Source: Candidatus Woesearchaeota archaeon
GTDB taxonomy: Archaea > Nanobdellota > Nanobdellia > Woesearchaeales > GW2011-AR15
Assembly (NCBI GenBank): GCA_016928835.1
Contig: JAFGJW010000005.1
Span: 50,088-114,087, forward strand
Direction of reading: 5' to 3'
Length of the DNA: 64,000 nt
The notes beneath the pieces were generated by a model. It made no database searches and had not been told where the DNA came from. It saw only the letters and a program-made list of their open reading frames with translations. This document shows, one piece after another, positions 1 through 7,957 of the stretch. The stretch's first letter is position 1. Each line of letters begins with the position of its first letter. Position numbers and translations under genes: made by a program.

Positions 1-285
1 AAAGATATAGATAAAGGGCGCTATGCAAATAATAGATGAGCCAATTATGAGCCACTTGACCTTATTATCATGATCATCTACATATTTTGAGAATGGAAGC
101 TGGACAACAGACTTTGTGATGATGAAGATAGTGCTTGCCAGGCCAGCTGCAAATATTGTTCCTTCAGGAAGATTCTCTTTAATAAAAATTGCCAGTATCG
201 GCTGTATTAGTCCGAAGCCTGTTAGCATGAAAATATCAGAGAGCATTAATAGCTTGATTGTTCTGTTCACAAGTTTTATTGACAT
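1..285 (-). CDS. MFS-type transporter, N-terminal part (runs off the window)
   Basis: The reverse strand is open from an ATG at 285 to the window edge, giving 95 residues that begin MSIKLVNRTIKLLMLSDIF. About three hydrophobic helices are visible, and after the second comes a charged cytoplasmic loop (FSKYVDDHDNKVKW) in the place where major facilitator transporters carry their loop 2-3 motif. The pattern LIQPILAIFI in helix 1 is also typical of MFS proteins. The substrate cannot be told from this fragment. The gene is cut by the window, not by a visible mutation. The start lies 35 nt from the 3' end of the tRNA gene on the same strand. MFS is the best reading; another multi-helix membrane protein is possible. 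Confidence 0.6.
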   Translation of the reverse strand, partial: MSIKLVNRTIKLLMLSDIFMLTGFGLIQPILAIFIKENLPEGTIFAAGLASTIFIITKSVVQLPFSKYVDDHDNKVKWLIIGSSIICIAPFIYIF

Positions 286-333
286 ACAGGGGGTTTAAAT
301 ACTTTTCTGAAGAAGATAATAGCCCTGCCAGGA

Positions 334-384
334 TTATCGTTGAAACCGAAGGATTTGATGATACAGGAAATCCCCGATTTCCGC
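334..384 (-). other. tRNA-Gln intron 2, in the T loop
   Basis: These 51 nt separate TTCGAA from TCCTGG in the T arm. They contain a perfect 7-bp hairpin (GGAAATC/GATTTCC). Removing them gives the canonical TTCGAAT loop and a perfect 5-bp T stem. The junction can slide by one base without changing the product. Confidence 0.75.
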
Positions 385-421
385 TTCGAACCTGGGTCGC
401 GTCCTCCAAAGGGACGCATGA

Positions 422-453
422 GTCGGCTCTTCTAAGATGATTCTTACGAAGAT
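422..453 (-). other. tRNA-Gln intron 1, in the D loop
   Basis: These 32 nt interrupt the D arm between GGTCAA and TCATG. They form their own hairpin (TCTTC/GAAGA, then TAAGA/TCTTA around ATCA). Removing them restores a D arm of the kind seen in archaeal Gln, Asp and Glu tRNAs. Exact ends may shift by a few nucleotides, and I could not assign a strict bulge-helix-bulge. Confidence 0.7.
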
Positions 454-585
454 TTGACCGCTACACCACAGGGCTATGTTTCAAGAGAAATTTAGTCAGC
501 TTTTATAATTTATTGTTCCAATAGCGTTATAAATATACTCTACGTTTTATATATTATAAAATAAATAATAAAATATATAAATAAA

Positions 586-855
586 ATGAAAATAATTATA
601 TTAATAACAACCTTGCTGATATCCTGGTTAGTTCTTTTCAGTACAGTAAAAATTTTTAAGATACACAAAAGCTTTCTGTTTGCATTATTTTTACCTCTTT
701 TTTTGTTTAGCTGTGGATTTTGCTTAAGATTAAATTCTGGTCAAGGATTAATTGACTTAGGCTTTTTCTTTACAGAATTCAGCTATTTGTATGTCTATGT
801 TTTATTTACTGCTTTCATTGGATTGGGGCAGATAAGGTATTGGAGGATTAAATAG
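586..855 (+). CDS. small hydrophobic membrane protein, function unknown
   Basis: 89 residues, mostly hydrophobic, with about three predicted membrane segments: the N-terminus (KIIILITTLLISWLVLF), a middle segment (FLFALFLPLFLFSCGFCL) and a C-terminal stretch rich in Phe and Tyr (FFFTEFSYLYVYVLFTAFI). It ends in the basic tail RYWRIK. The start follows a run of AT-rich, TATA-like sequence (540-585), as expected for an archaeal promoter with a short leader. Its 3' end overlaps the convergent dphB gene by 8 nt. No family recognised. It could be a species-restricted membrane peptide. Confidence 0.55.
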   Translation: MKIIILITTLLISWLVLFSTVKIFKIHKSFLFALFLPLFLFSCGFCLRLNSGQGLIDLGFFFTEFSYLYVYVLFTAFIGLGQIRYWRIK

Positions 856-1603
856 TCCACAGCTTCAGCATCTCTTCTTCCATGAAATGCAGTTTTCCAG
901 GTATTATTAGGCAATGCAATGGCTTTCCGAAATCATAATCCTTTAATTCAGAAACACTGCCATATTTAATTAACTGGGTTTCACTTCCAAGCCTGGCACA
1001 CCCCACAATCTTTAGAGTTCTTGTAAGCACTTTTTCTTTTTTTTTTCTTTCTATCTCCAACAACTGGATTATTGCTTCATTTACTGTCATGGATTTATCT
1101 TCTTTAATGTCAAGCAAAACAAGGGTGTGCAAACCAGCTCTTAAATTCTGTTTTACGACCTCATATGGTGTTTCTGGCTTAAATGATTCTTGAAAATAGG
1201 GCATTGATGCTGTTCTCCCATACTTGTACAGCTCCAGACCAACAACACCAACTGCAGTCAGGATGGAAGTATTATTAATGGTCTCAACTTTAATCCCTTT
1301 CTCCCTTGCCCTTAAAAACAAATCAACATGGGTTGTAGCTGAAAAAACATCCCCCACAACTAAAAAACCAATATCCTTTTCCAGTGCCTTATCCAAAATC
1401 TGCTCAGCTCTTTTCTCAACCAACTCACGGCTGGCTGGGAAAACCTTCTTGCCATAGAACTTCTCTAATTTCTCTAAACTTACGCTTAACCTGGAAGTAT
1501 AACTCTCCAAAAACAGATAATCGCACTTCTTCACTGCCTCTAATCCCTTTATGGTAATGTCTTTCTCATCATTAAGGCCGAGGCCGATCATATAGAGTGT
1601 CAT
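848..1603 (-). CDS. dphB: diphthine synthase (diphthamide biosynthesis methyltransferase)
   Basis: SAM-dependent methyltransferase that methylates the modified histidine of elongation factor 2 on the way to diphthamide. The 251 residues match the family in length and layout: N-terminal MTLYMIGLGLNDEKDIT, then LFLESYTS at about residue 30, the GDVFSATTH loop near 83-91 (family consensus GDPLvATTH; here V and F replace P and L) and GRTASMPYF near 149. These belong to the tetrapyrrole-methylase fold. A TATA-like element (TTTTATATTTAA on the minus strand) sits about 26 nt upstream of the ATG at 1603, so the transcript is probably leaderless. It lies downstream of ftsZ on the same strand but is separated from it by a hairpin-rich spacer, so it is probably transcribed on its own. 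Confidence 0.93.
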   Translation of the reverse strand: MTLYMIGLGLNDEKDITIKGLEAVKKCDYLFLESYTSRLSVSLEKLEKFYGKKVFPASRELVEKRAEQILDKALEKDIGFLVVGDVFSATTHVDLFLRAREKGIKVETINNTSILTAVGVVGLELYKYGRTASMPYFQESFKPETPYEVVKQNLRAGLHTLVLLDIKEDKSMTVNEAIIQLLEIERKKKEKVLTRTLKIVGCARLGSETQLIKYGSVSELKDYDFGKPLHCLIIPGKLHFMEEEMLKLWTI

Positions 1604-1645
1604 AAAATTGAGTAATTTTGGGTTAAATATAAAACTTTTTTTTTA

Positions 1646-1847
1646 CAAGAAGGGGTAAACCCCTTCTTGAGCCTCCCCTGATGTGTTGGGCGTTGGTAAG
1701 AGGGTACCCTTCTTACTAGAATTTATTATTAGATCTTTTATCAGAATTAGTTCAATAAAAAAAAGAAATCTCTCCCCTCCCGAGGAGAGAAAAATTTTCA
1801 GTGCCTCTACCATAAATTTTTTCGGGGGTGATTTACAGATAGAGGCA
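1646..1847. other. intergenic cluster of four hairpins
   Basis: Between ftsZ (3' end) and dphB (5' end) there are four inverted repeats in about 200 nt. The first is a perfect 10-bp stem, 1646-1655 with 1660-1669, loop TAAA. The second is a 9-bp stem in 1696-1716 around GGGTACCC. The third is a 7-bp stem TCTCTCC/GGAGAGA at 1769-1775 and 1784-1790. The fourth is an 8-bp stem TGCCTCTA/TAGAGGCA at 1802-1809 and 1840-1847. The stems are GC-richer than the surroundings. No oligo-T follows the first stem in the ftsZ direction. It could be an ftsZ 3' processing or terminator region, a small RNA, or remnants of a mobile repeat. Short ORFs here on both strands look non-coding. Confidence 0.5.
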
Positions 1848-1878
1848 AGAACACACGCACACAAAGACTAAGGGAGTA

Positions 1879-2949
1879 TTAGCGTATAATTTCTATGCCT
1901 AGCTCATCTGACATCTGGAGCATTTGCCTGTTGGGCTGGGTTCTGTCCATTTTCCCTAATATCCATGGACTTTTAACTCCGGTGATGATTGTCATCACAG
2001 TGAGCTTCCCTTTCATATCTTCTGTAATTCTTGCGCCCCATATCACATTGGCATCGTCGTCCAGACTATCTGTAACGAGCTCTCCAACTCTGTTGATTTC
2101 CTCCAGAGTCAGGTCCGGTCCTCCACAGATGTGTATTAATGCTCCTGTGGCACCTTCGTAGTTAATATCTAATAGAGGATTGCTTAATGCACCCTTCACT
2201 GCTTCGTCCACTTTGTTGTTGGTGTCAGATGCACCTACTCCTATGGCAGCTACACCGCCATTGGTCATTATAGCTTTTACATCTGCATAATCCAAGTTGA
2301 CTAGTGAGGGCAAAGCTATTGTTTCTACTATTCCTTTTATCATTGTGCTAATCAATTCATTAGCAACTGCAAATGCTTGTCTGATTGGAAGATTTCCTGC
2401 GATTTGGACAAGCCGATTATTATCAATAACAATAACAGTATCACTAACCTGCCTTAGTTGCTGCAAGCCAAACTCAGCTTTGTCAACTCTGGCCCGCTCT
2501 ATCTTAAAAGGCATGGTTACAGTGCCAATTACAATAGATCCTGTCTCGCGGCTTACATTTGCGATTACCGGTGCAGCTCCTGTGCCTGTTCCGCCGCCCA
2601 TTCCCGCGCATACAAAAACCATATCAGCTCCTTTCAAGGATTCCTTGATTTGGTTCAATTGTTCTTGGGCAGCCTCAGCGCCTTTTTCTGGAAAACCTCC
2701 GCAGCCGAGTCCACGGGTAGTCTCCCTGCCAATGAGGAATTTCCTGTCTGCTTCGGTCACACTAAGATGTTGTTGATCTGTATTACATGCTATTATCTCA
2801 GCACCTTTTACTCCTTTTTGGTACAACCAGTTAACCATATTGTTGCCGGCTCCGCCGACGCCAATAACTTTAATATTAGCCTGTTTAATATCTAATGGTT
2901 CGAAATCTGGCTGTGCGTTTTTCAATGCGTTGTCAACGATGAAGTCCAT
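1879..2949 (-). CDS. ftsZ: cell division GTPase FtsZ
   Basis: Tubulin-like GTPase that polymerises into the cytokinetic ring. 356 residues from the chosen start. Seen: GVGGAGNNMVNWL near residues 30-42, the tubulin signature GGGTGTG at 118-124, ERARVDKAEFGLQQLR (loop T6 region), DNNRL, and the T7 catalytic loop NLDYADVKAIM near 220. The short C-terminal tail ends SDELGIEIIR. The reading frame is open 23 codons further upstream, but the ATG at 2949 is preceded by a strong purine-rich ribosome site (GGAAGGGGGT), so it is preferred. A TATA-like stretch and an AGTATA-containing AT-rich region lie at 3019-3060. Whether it is the FtsZ1 or FtsZ2 paralogue cannot be settled by eye. Confidence 0.95.
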   Translation of the reverse strand: MDFIVDNALKNAQPDFEPLDIKQANIKVIGVGGAGNNMVNWLYQKGVKGAEIIACNTDQQHLSVTEADRKFLIGRETTRGLGCGGFPEKGAEAAQEQLNQIKESLKGADMVFVCAGMGGGTGTGAAPVIANVSRETGSIVIGTVTMPFKIERARVDKAEFGLQQLRQVSDTVIVIDNNRLVQIAGNLPIRQAFAVANELISTMIKGIVETIALPSLVNLDYADVKAIMTNGGVAAIGVGASDTNNKVDEAVKGALSNPLLDINYEGATGALIHICGGPDLTLEEINRVGELVTDSLDDDANVIWGARITEDMKGKLTVMTIITGVKSPWILGKMDRTQPNRQMLQMSDELGIEIIR

Positions 2950-3223
2950 TTTTTTACCCCCTTCCTCTTTGTCTTTTGTGTAGAGTATATATCGAATTAT
3001 ATATTTTGTATTAAACAAAACTTTATATAGGGATTTAGTATATACTCTATTTTAGAACGAGTTAAATATTTCCCACAACCTGTCTTAATTTAAGACAATA
3101 CAAAGTATTTCTGGTCGAAACTTAGTGCAAACGAGTTATTTAGATTTGTCCCCACAAATCTTTAATATACTAATATAGTTTTTTACTTCTATTTAAATTT
3201 TTTTATTTTAGAATATATATATT

Positions 3224-3940
3224 TTACCTCTTAATGATCTTTCCCTTTGCTTTTTCTGCAATATCCTTGCCAGCTTCTATAGTGGTCTTTACTGCTCCTT
3301 GTATCTTTCCGAAGACGTCAGGGTTCTGGAGGACTCTTTCTAAGTTGGCAATCTTGCTGCCATATCTTTCAAAAAAACATACCGCTTCCAAAGTATAGTG
3401 CATAGGCGAGGGAACAATTTCATCAGGAAAGCCTATAGGAAGGATAGCCTGGGGCCTTATGTCCTCAGGTATATTTAATATTCTTCTCAGTGCATTTTCA
3501 TCAAAAGCACCGACCCAGCAACTGGCAAGACCAACTGCATGCGCAGCCAGAAGCATGTTTTCTATTGCTGCGGCGCAGTTCTGTATAAGATACAGCCTTT
3601 CTCCTCTTACACCGTAGAACTGAGAAATCTTCTCTGTCTCAGCGCACACTACCACAACAACTGGGGCCTGATTGATCCAAAGTTGCTGCATAGAGGCTTC
3701 TGCAATCTTGGCTATAGTCTCTCTGTTCTTCACAATAACAAATCTCCAGTTCTGGATATTGCCTGAGCTCGGTGCAAATCTTCCAGCATCAAGTATTGTG
3801 CCAAGCATCTCCATGGGGATGTCAGACGAAGTAAATTTCCTTATAGATCTTCTTGTTGCCAGGCACTCAAAGATATCCATATTGGATTTCGCTGTAAATT
3901 CTGTATCAACTGACTTCTCTTGATCCGGTTCCTCAGCCAT
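3224..3940 (-). CDS. nitroreductase-family FMN oxidoreductase
   Basis: 238 residues from the chosen start. It has the nitroreductase pattern: FECLATRRSIRKFTSSDIP near the N-terminus (FMN phosphate-binding arginines), the LDAGRFAPSSGNIQNWRFVIV block, LLAAHAVGLASCWVGAF (family motif before the flavin-site loop) and PIGFPDE. A C-terminal extension of about 60 residues rich in Lys, Ala and Glu follows the fold and is unusual. The family reduces nitro groups, quinones or flavins with NAD(P)H; the substrate here is unknown. The start at 3940 is chosen because a TATA box (TTTAAATA at 3963-3970) lies 26 nt upstream, giving a leaderless mRNA. The frame is open to 4015 but a start there would lie upstream of the TATA box. 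Confidence 0.88.
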   Translation of the reverse strand: MAEEPDQEKSVDTEFTAKSNMDIFECLATRRSIRKFTSSDIPMEMLGTILDAGRFAPSSGNIQNWRFVIVKNRETIAKIAEASMQQLWINQAPVVVVVCAETEKISQFYGVRGERLYLIQNCAAAIENMLLAAHAVGLASCWVGAFDENALRRILNIPEDIRPQAILPIGFPDEIVPSPMHYTLEAVCFFERYGSKIANLERVLQNPDVFGKIQGAVKTTIEAGKDIAEKAKGKIIKR

Positions 3941-4056
3941 AATTAGATTAGTAGTCTGCTTCTTTAAATATTTTTTCCCTTGATTTATCATTTCAAAAAT
4001 GGAACGTTGTTTCAAAAATGGAAAAATATTTAAACCTGATTAAAATTATTTTTTGC
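3941..4056. promoter_or_regulatory. divergent leaderless promoter pair
   Basis: Two TATA boxes face opposite ways between the nitroreductase and the winged-helix gene: TTTAAATA at 3963-3970 (reverse) and TTTAAA at 4029-4034 (forward). Each is centred 26 nt from an ATG (3940 and 4057). This is the archaeal promoter spacing for leaderless transcripts and decides both starts. The winged-helix protein could regulate this shared region; that is inference. Confidence 0.65.
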
Positions 4057-4590
4057 ATGGAGTCACTTGAAATTCTGGAAAACCTCTTTGATACAAAAAT
4101 GATAGATATACTGAGGGTTTTCATAAACAATGAATCAAAGCAGTATTATCAAAGAGAAATTGCCAAGATGACAAATACGTCTCCTGCTTCAACCTATCGG
4201 ATTATGGCAAGGTTGACTGAGCTTAATATACTAGAGCTGACTCAGATTAAGAAATTGAAGCTGTATAAGCTTGCCCAGAACAAGTCAACCGAGTTTCTTA
4301 AGTCCTTCTTGAAAATAGAGAAAAGAATTGTTGAGGCTTTTGTTGATCAAATTAAATCTTTGCCAGGCCTGCAGCAGGTATTAACAGTGGGTGACGACAA
4401 AGAAGATAGAGCTAACTTGATTCTTATAGGCGAGAATATCGATCCAGCAGAAATTAAGAGGCTCTGCGCTGGAGTAAAGGAAAAATACAGCTTCACAGTA
4501 TCAACCTTTTCACTCACTCTCGAGCAATATGAGCAGATGCTGACAATGGGTCTATACCCAGGTAAGAAAAAGACATTATTCAAGAGATAA
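4057..4590 (+). CDS. winged-helix transcriptional regulator
   Basis: 177 residues. The N-terminal half has a winged-helix DNA-binding pattern: DTKMIDILRVFINNESKQYY, then QREIAKMTNTSPASTYRIMARLTELNI as the helix-turn-helix and KKLKLYKLA as the wing. The C-terminal half (from about residue 90: VLTVGDDKEDRANLILIGE) looks like the small alpha/beta domain found after HTH domains in many archaeal regulators and probably senses or binds something. The start at 4057 is set by the TATA box 26 nt upstream; an in-frame ATG at 4018 precedes the TATA box and is unlikely. The divergent nitroreductase is a natural candidate target. Confidence 0.75.
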   Translation: MESLEILENLFDTKMIDILRVFINNESKQYYQREIAKMTNTSPASTYRIMARLTELNILELTQIKKLKLYKLAQNKSTEFLKSFLKIEKRIVEAFVDQIKSLPGLQQVLTVGDDKEDRANLILIGENIDPAEIKRLCAGVKEKYSFTVSTFSLTLEQYEQMLTMGLYPGKKKTLFKR

Positions 4591-4622
4591 TTTTTTTAAC
4601 AATCACCTTTTTTTAACTAAAT

Positions 4623-6509
4623 ATGTCTCCTGAAGAATACAAGCAGCTGCTCTTTCCATTTGAGAATATAAGGGAAGAGCAAGACACTCTACTTATTCTT
4701 GTCAGCAAGATCATTCAAAAACAGAAAAATCTTCTTGTGCATGCTCCAACTGGTTTAGGAAAGACAGTTGCTGTCCTAGGACCTGCCTTAAACCATGCTT
4801 TAAAAAATAATAAGACTGTTTTTTTTCTTACTTCAAGGCATACCCAGCATAAGATTGCCATAGAGACCCTTGGGCTGATAAAAGAAAAATATAACCCAGG
4901 ATTCAATGCAGTTTCAATTATAGGGAAAAAATGGATGTGCCTCCAATCAGGTATCAGGCAGCTCTACAGCAACGAATTCATGGAATATTGCAGAAAGCAG
5001 ATTGAAGAGAAGAAATGCGATTTCTACAATAATGTAAAAAAATCGAACAAGCTGACACAAGAGGCAAGGCTTGTGCAAAGCCGTATCCAGCAGCTCTGCC
5101 CAATCGCGACTGAGAAATTTATTGAGATATGTGAACAGGAAAAGATGTGCCCTTATGAGATGTCAACAGAGCTGGCAAAGAAATCACAAGTGATAATCGC
5201 AGATTACTATTATATTTTTCATCCACTTGTTGGAAATACCTTCCTCACTAAAATTGGCAAGAGTATTGCTGACCTTATAATCATTGTGGATGAGGCGCAT
5301 AATCTTCCAAACAGGCTGAAGGACCTGGCCTCAGAATATCTAAGCAATGTAACACTAAAAAGATCTCTTACAGAAGCTAGAAAGTACGAATACTCCGAAA
5401 CCCAAGAAGTATTAGAACAGCTAATTCATCTTCTGAAAGAGATATCCTCAGGGCTTAGCATAAACACTGAGAAACTCATTCTTAAACAAGACTTTGTAAA
5501 GAGAATCGAGGAATTCATTGACTATGAACAGCTTATTGCAGACCTGGAATTTATTGGCGAGGAAGTTAGAGAAAAGCAGAAGCAATCCTATATTGGCTCA
5601 GTGAGCAGGTTTTTAGAAGCATGGAAAGGTAAGGATGAGGGCTTTGCCAGAATCCTTTCCTTAAAAAAAGGTTTTAATGAGCCTTTCATACAGCTTTCAT
5701 ACAGATGTCTTGATCCCAGCATTGTGGCAGCAGATACCATTAATAATTCTTATTCTACTATACTTATGTCAGGAACGCTTATGCCAACATCAATGTACAG
5801 AGAGCTCTTAAACATAGAGAACAGTGAAGAGCATGTTTTTAAGGACCCTTTTCCTAAGAAAAATCGACTGAATCTGATAGTGCCGCAGACAACAACAAAA
5901 TTCATAGCACGGAGTGAAGCTCAGTATAAAGAGATTTCAAAGGTGTGCTCCCAGCTTGTGGAAAAAATACCTGGCAATACTGCTTTATTCTTTCCAAGCT
6001 ATTCTGTTCTGGATTCAGTGAATAAGTATTTGTCCACTTCAATCACAAAACCTGTTTTTGTGGAAGATCCTGGGATGGGCAAATCAGAAAGGCATAGTGT
6101 ACTGGAGAAGTTTAAGTCCTATAAGGATTCCGGTGCAGTTCTTCTTGGAGTTGCATCAGGAAGTTTTGGAGAGGGGATTGATTTGCCAGGCGATTTTCTG
6201 AAAGGAGTTATTATAGTCGGTCTCCCGCTAGGCCCGCCAGACCTTGAGACAAATGAGCTCATAAAGTATTATGACAAGAAATTTAGCAAAGGATGGCATT
6301 ATGGCTATATGTTTCCTGCCATGATTAAGTGCTTTCAAAATGCAGGCCGCTGCATCAGGTCAGAAACAGATACAGGCGTGGTAGTATTCCTTGACAAGAG
6401 GTTTGTGTGGAGCAACTACTACAATTGCTTTCCCAGAGACTGGGACATAAAAATATCAAGAGACTACAATAAAGAAATACCTAGATTCTTCAATAATATT
6501 CTTATTTAA
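4623..6509 (+). CDS. XPD/Rad3-family iron-sulfur DNA helicase
   Basis: 628-residue superfamily 2 helicase that unwinds DNA 5'-3' in repair. Seen: Walker A APTGLGKT at residues 41-48, DEAH box at 223-226, SGTLMP (motif III/IV region), GSFGEGIDLPGD near 517-528 (motif V) and QNAGRCIRSETD near 572-583 (motif VI). Between motifs I and II lie Cys106, 123, 132, 159, 170 and 176, enough for the 4Fe-4S cluster of this family. Length is normal for archaeal XPD. It starts 32 nt after the winged-helix gene in the same direction, so co-transcription is possible. Confidence 0.92.
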   Translation: MSPEEYKQLLFPFENIREEQDTLLILVSKIIQKQKNLLVHAPTGLGKTVAVLGPALNHALKNNKTVFFLTSRHTQHKIAIETLGLIKEKYNPGFNAVSIIGKKWMCLQSGIRQLYSNEFMEYCRKQIEEKKCDFYNNVKKSNKLTQEARLVQSRIQQLCPIATEKFIEICEQEKMCPYEMSTELAKKSQVIIADYYYIFHPLVGNTFLTKIGKSIADLIIIVDEAHNLPNRLKDLASEYLSNVTLKRSLTEARKYEYSETQEVLEQLIHLLKEISSGLSINTEKLILKQDFVKRIEEFIDYEQLIADLEFIGEEVREKQKQSYIGSVSRFLEAWKGKDEGFARILSLKKGFNEPFIQLSYRCLDPSIVAADTINNSYSTILMSGTLMPTSMYRELLNIENSEEHVFKDPFPKKNRLNLIVPQTTTKFIARSEAQYKEISKVCSQLVEKIPGNTALFFPSYSVLDSVNKYLSTSITKPVFVEDPGMGKSERHSVLEKFKSYKDSGAVLLGVASGSFGEGIDLPGDFLKGVIIVGLPLGPPDLETNELIKYYDKKFSKGWHYGYMFPAMIKCFQNAGRCIRSETDTGVVVFLDKRFVWSNYYNCFPRDWDIKISRDYNKEIPRFFNNILI

Positions 6510-6582
6510 TATACTTTTTTGTATACTAATGTAAAAAAGCGTAATATTTATATACTAGTTTATATTTAATATATTAAGTGGT

Positions 6583-6720
6583 TATCAACCTACCACCCCC
6601 ACGTCTTGCTTAGGAGGTTGGGATCTCTTAAGCATCATATTTATCAAGGCTCCCTATTGCCCTTTCTTTCTCTCAAACCCCTCCCCCAATAAGAGAATTA
6701 GGGAGCCTTTCCTTATTTTT
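6583..6720 (+). other. hairpin-rich intergenic region, possible small RNA or terminator
   Basis: The 295 nt between the helicase and the next gene hold no ORF I trust. A TATA-like stretch (TTTATATACTA, around 6547-6557) is followed by CAACCT (6586-6591) pairing with AGGTTG (6615-6620). Then comes a perfect 11-bp stem, AAGGCTCCCTA (6646-6656) with TAGGGAGCCTT (6699-6709), followed directly by a T-rich tract (TCCTTATTTTT). The last stem plus T tract looks like an intrinsic-type terminator. Together they could be a short RNA of about 130 nt with its own promoter, or just the 3' end of the helicase transcript. Confidence 0.45.
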
Positions 6721-6804
6721 ATTGAACTTTAATTGATAAAGAACCTATTGCCATATCCAGCTTCATGAATAAAAATATATATAACAAATTTATCCCCCCT
6801 TTTA

Positions 6805-7869
6805 ATGATTGAAGAAGTAATCTCTGATACACAATTGACTACTTTGGAAGATGTCTTGCAGGCAATTGCTGCTGAATTTACACAACCCCACGGAGAGAAT
6901 ATAGCAGCTGTAATCGGATACGGCTCTTTTTTTTATCAAGACCACGCTGCACAATTACCAGGGATTTTAACAAGGGATTTCTTTGACAAACGGCCTGATT
7001 TTATTGTTGTTTACAGAGACCCAAAAACATTTTTTGAAGCTTTAGGGAAACAATTTGGCTGGGACGCTGAGACAATTGCTTTGCATGTTGAAGATGCTCG
7101 AGATAAGATGGCCTTTTATCTTCCAACAACCAGGAAATACTACCCTGTGCAATTTAATGACAGGAGTGGTGTTGCACGCCTGCCGTTCAGAATTGGGGCA
7201 ATAAGTCTTGATGAATTCCAAACAAGAACTGCTCTAGAATCACAAGATATGTATATTAAGATGAGGTTAAGAGGGCTTATAAAACCAGTGAATATAAATC
7301 CGGATAGTGAGCAAGCTATTGATGGGGGAATATCAAATTCAAGAAGAAGATTTGTAGAGCTTGCTTTCCAAATATCTTCTGGGACCATTTCTGGGAGGGA
7401 GATATTTGCAAACTACATGTGGGCCAGTTATCTTATGGAAGCATGGAGATTTGAAACCTATAAGGCAGATTATCTGATAGGGAGAGCGGTTGGCGATTTG
7501 GATTTCAGAAGAAAGTTGTTTGGTGGGGCAGTTGCTCATATTCAGAAGTATGTGTCTGATAATGAGGTTCCTATAAGAATTGGAGGCTCATCAATTTCTC
7601 CACAAGACATAACCATAGATAATTTATTTAATGTTGCTTTTGATTTGCCCTCTCTAAGTTTAGGGCAGAGATATAATCAACTCTTTTATTTTACTGGGCA
7701 AAATTTAGCCAGTCTGCGTCAGACCCTTACAATAAACCGTAAATACGTAAACTATACACCCCAATACGAAGAAGTTTCTTCAGGTGAAGGTAGAGAAATA
7801 ATCGAGCCCCCTAAGGTGAGTAAATTAAAATATGTTGTCAGAAAGATAAGCAAAATTTTTAAGCATTAG
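6805..7869 (+). CDS. Tam41-like nucleotidyltransferase (possible CDP-DAG synthase)
   Basis: 354 residues. The N-terminal part carries VIGYGSFFYQ at about residues 37-46 and DFIVVYRDP near 70-78, which resemble the GYGSGVFxQ and D-x-I/V strands of the mitochondrial Tam41 family, nucleotidyltransferase-fold enzymes that make CDP-diacylglycerol from phosphatidate and CTP. YYPVQF and KMRLRGLIKPV, followed by an all-helical region, fit the same family. The assignment is by motif memory only. A TATA element centred near 6779 sits about 26 nt before the ATG, so the message is leaderless. A basic C-terminal tail (KYVVRKISKIFKH) could touch the membrane. Alternative: another minimal nucleotidyltransferase. 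Confidence 0.5.
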   Translation: MIEEVISDTQLTTLEDVLQAIAAEFTQPHGENIAAVIGYGSFFYQDHAAQLPGILTRDFFDKRPDFIVVYRDPKTFFEALGKQFGWDAETIALHVEDARDKMAFYLPTTRKYYPVQFNDRSGVARLPFRIGAISLDEFQTRTALESQDMYIKMRLRGLIKPVNINPDSEQAIDGGISNSRRRFVELAFQISSGTISGREIFANYMWASYLMEAWRFETYKADYLIGRAVGDLDFRRKLFGGAVAHIQKYVSDNEVPIRIGGSSISPQDITIDNLFNVAFDLPSLSLGQRYNQLFYFTGQNLASLRQTLTINRKYVNYTPQYEEVSSGEGREIIEPPKVSKLKYVVRKISKIFKH

Positions 7870-7957
7870 TTGTGCATATGCAAGAAAAAACCCTAAAATT
7901 TAATTTTTGCAGGTATTTTTAATTAAGTTCTTAAACCTCTTCTACATTCTAATAAAT

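Larger units (their letters stand above)
320..475 (-). tRNA. tRNA-Gln (anticodon TTG) with two non-canonical introns
   Basis: Reverse-strand cloverleaf: 7-bp acceptor (469-475 with 321-327, perfect), TG at positions 8-9, D arm GTGTAGCGGTCAA at 454-466, anticodon arm with perfect 5-bp stem (400-404 with 412-416) and loop CTTTGGA (405-411) giving anticodon TTG (407-409), four-base variable loop, and T stem CCAGG/CCTGG (391-395 with 328-332). The T loop reads TTCGAA then T. The discriminator is A at 320 and CCA is not encoded. The parts join only if 32 nt are removed from the D loop and 51 nt from the T loop, leaving 73 nt. The joined exons follow archaeal tRNA-Gln closely as I recall it. A TATA-like element (AATTATAAAA) lies at 501-510, about 30 nt upstream of the 5' end. 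The fold was done by eye. Confidence 0.85.

Noticed and set aside
258..440. Forward 60-aa ORF across the tRNA
   Set aside because: It is the complement of tRNA-Gln and its introns.
1643..1871. Short ORFs on both strands after ftsZ
   Set aside because: They overlap each other and run through four hairpins; no ribosome site and protein-unlike composition.
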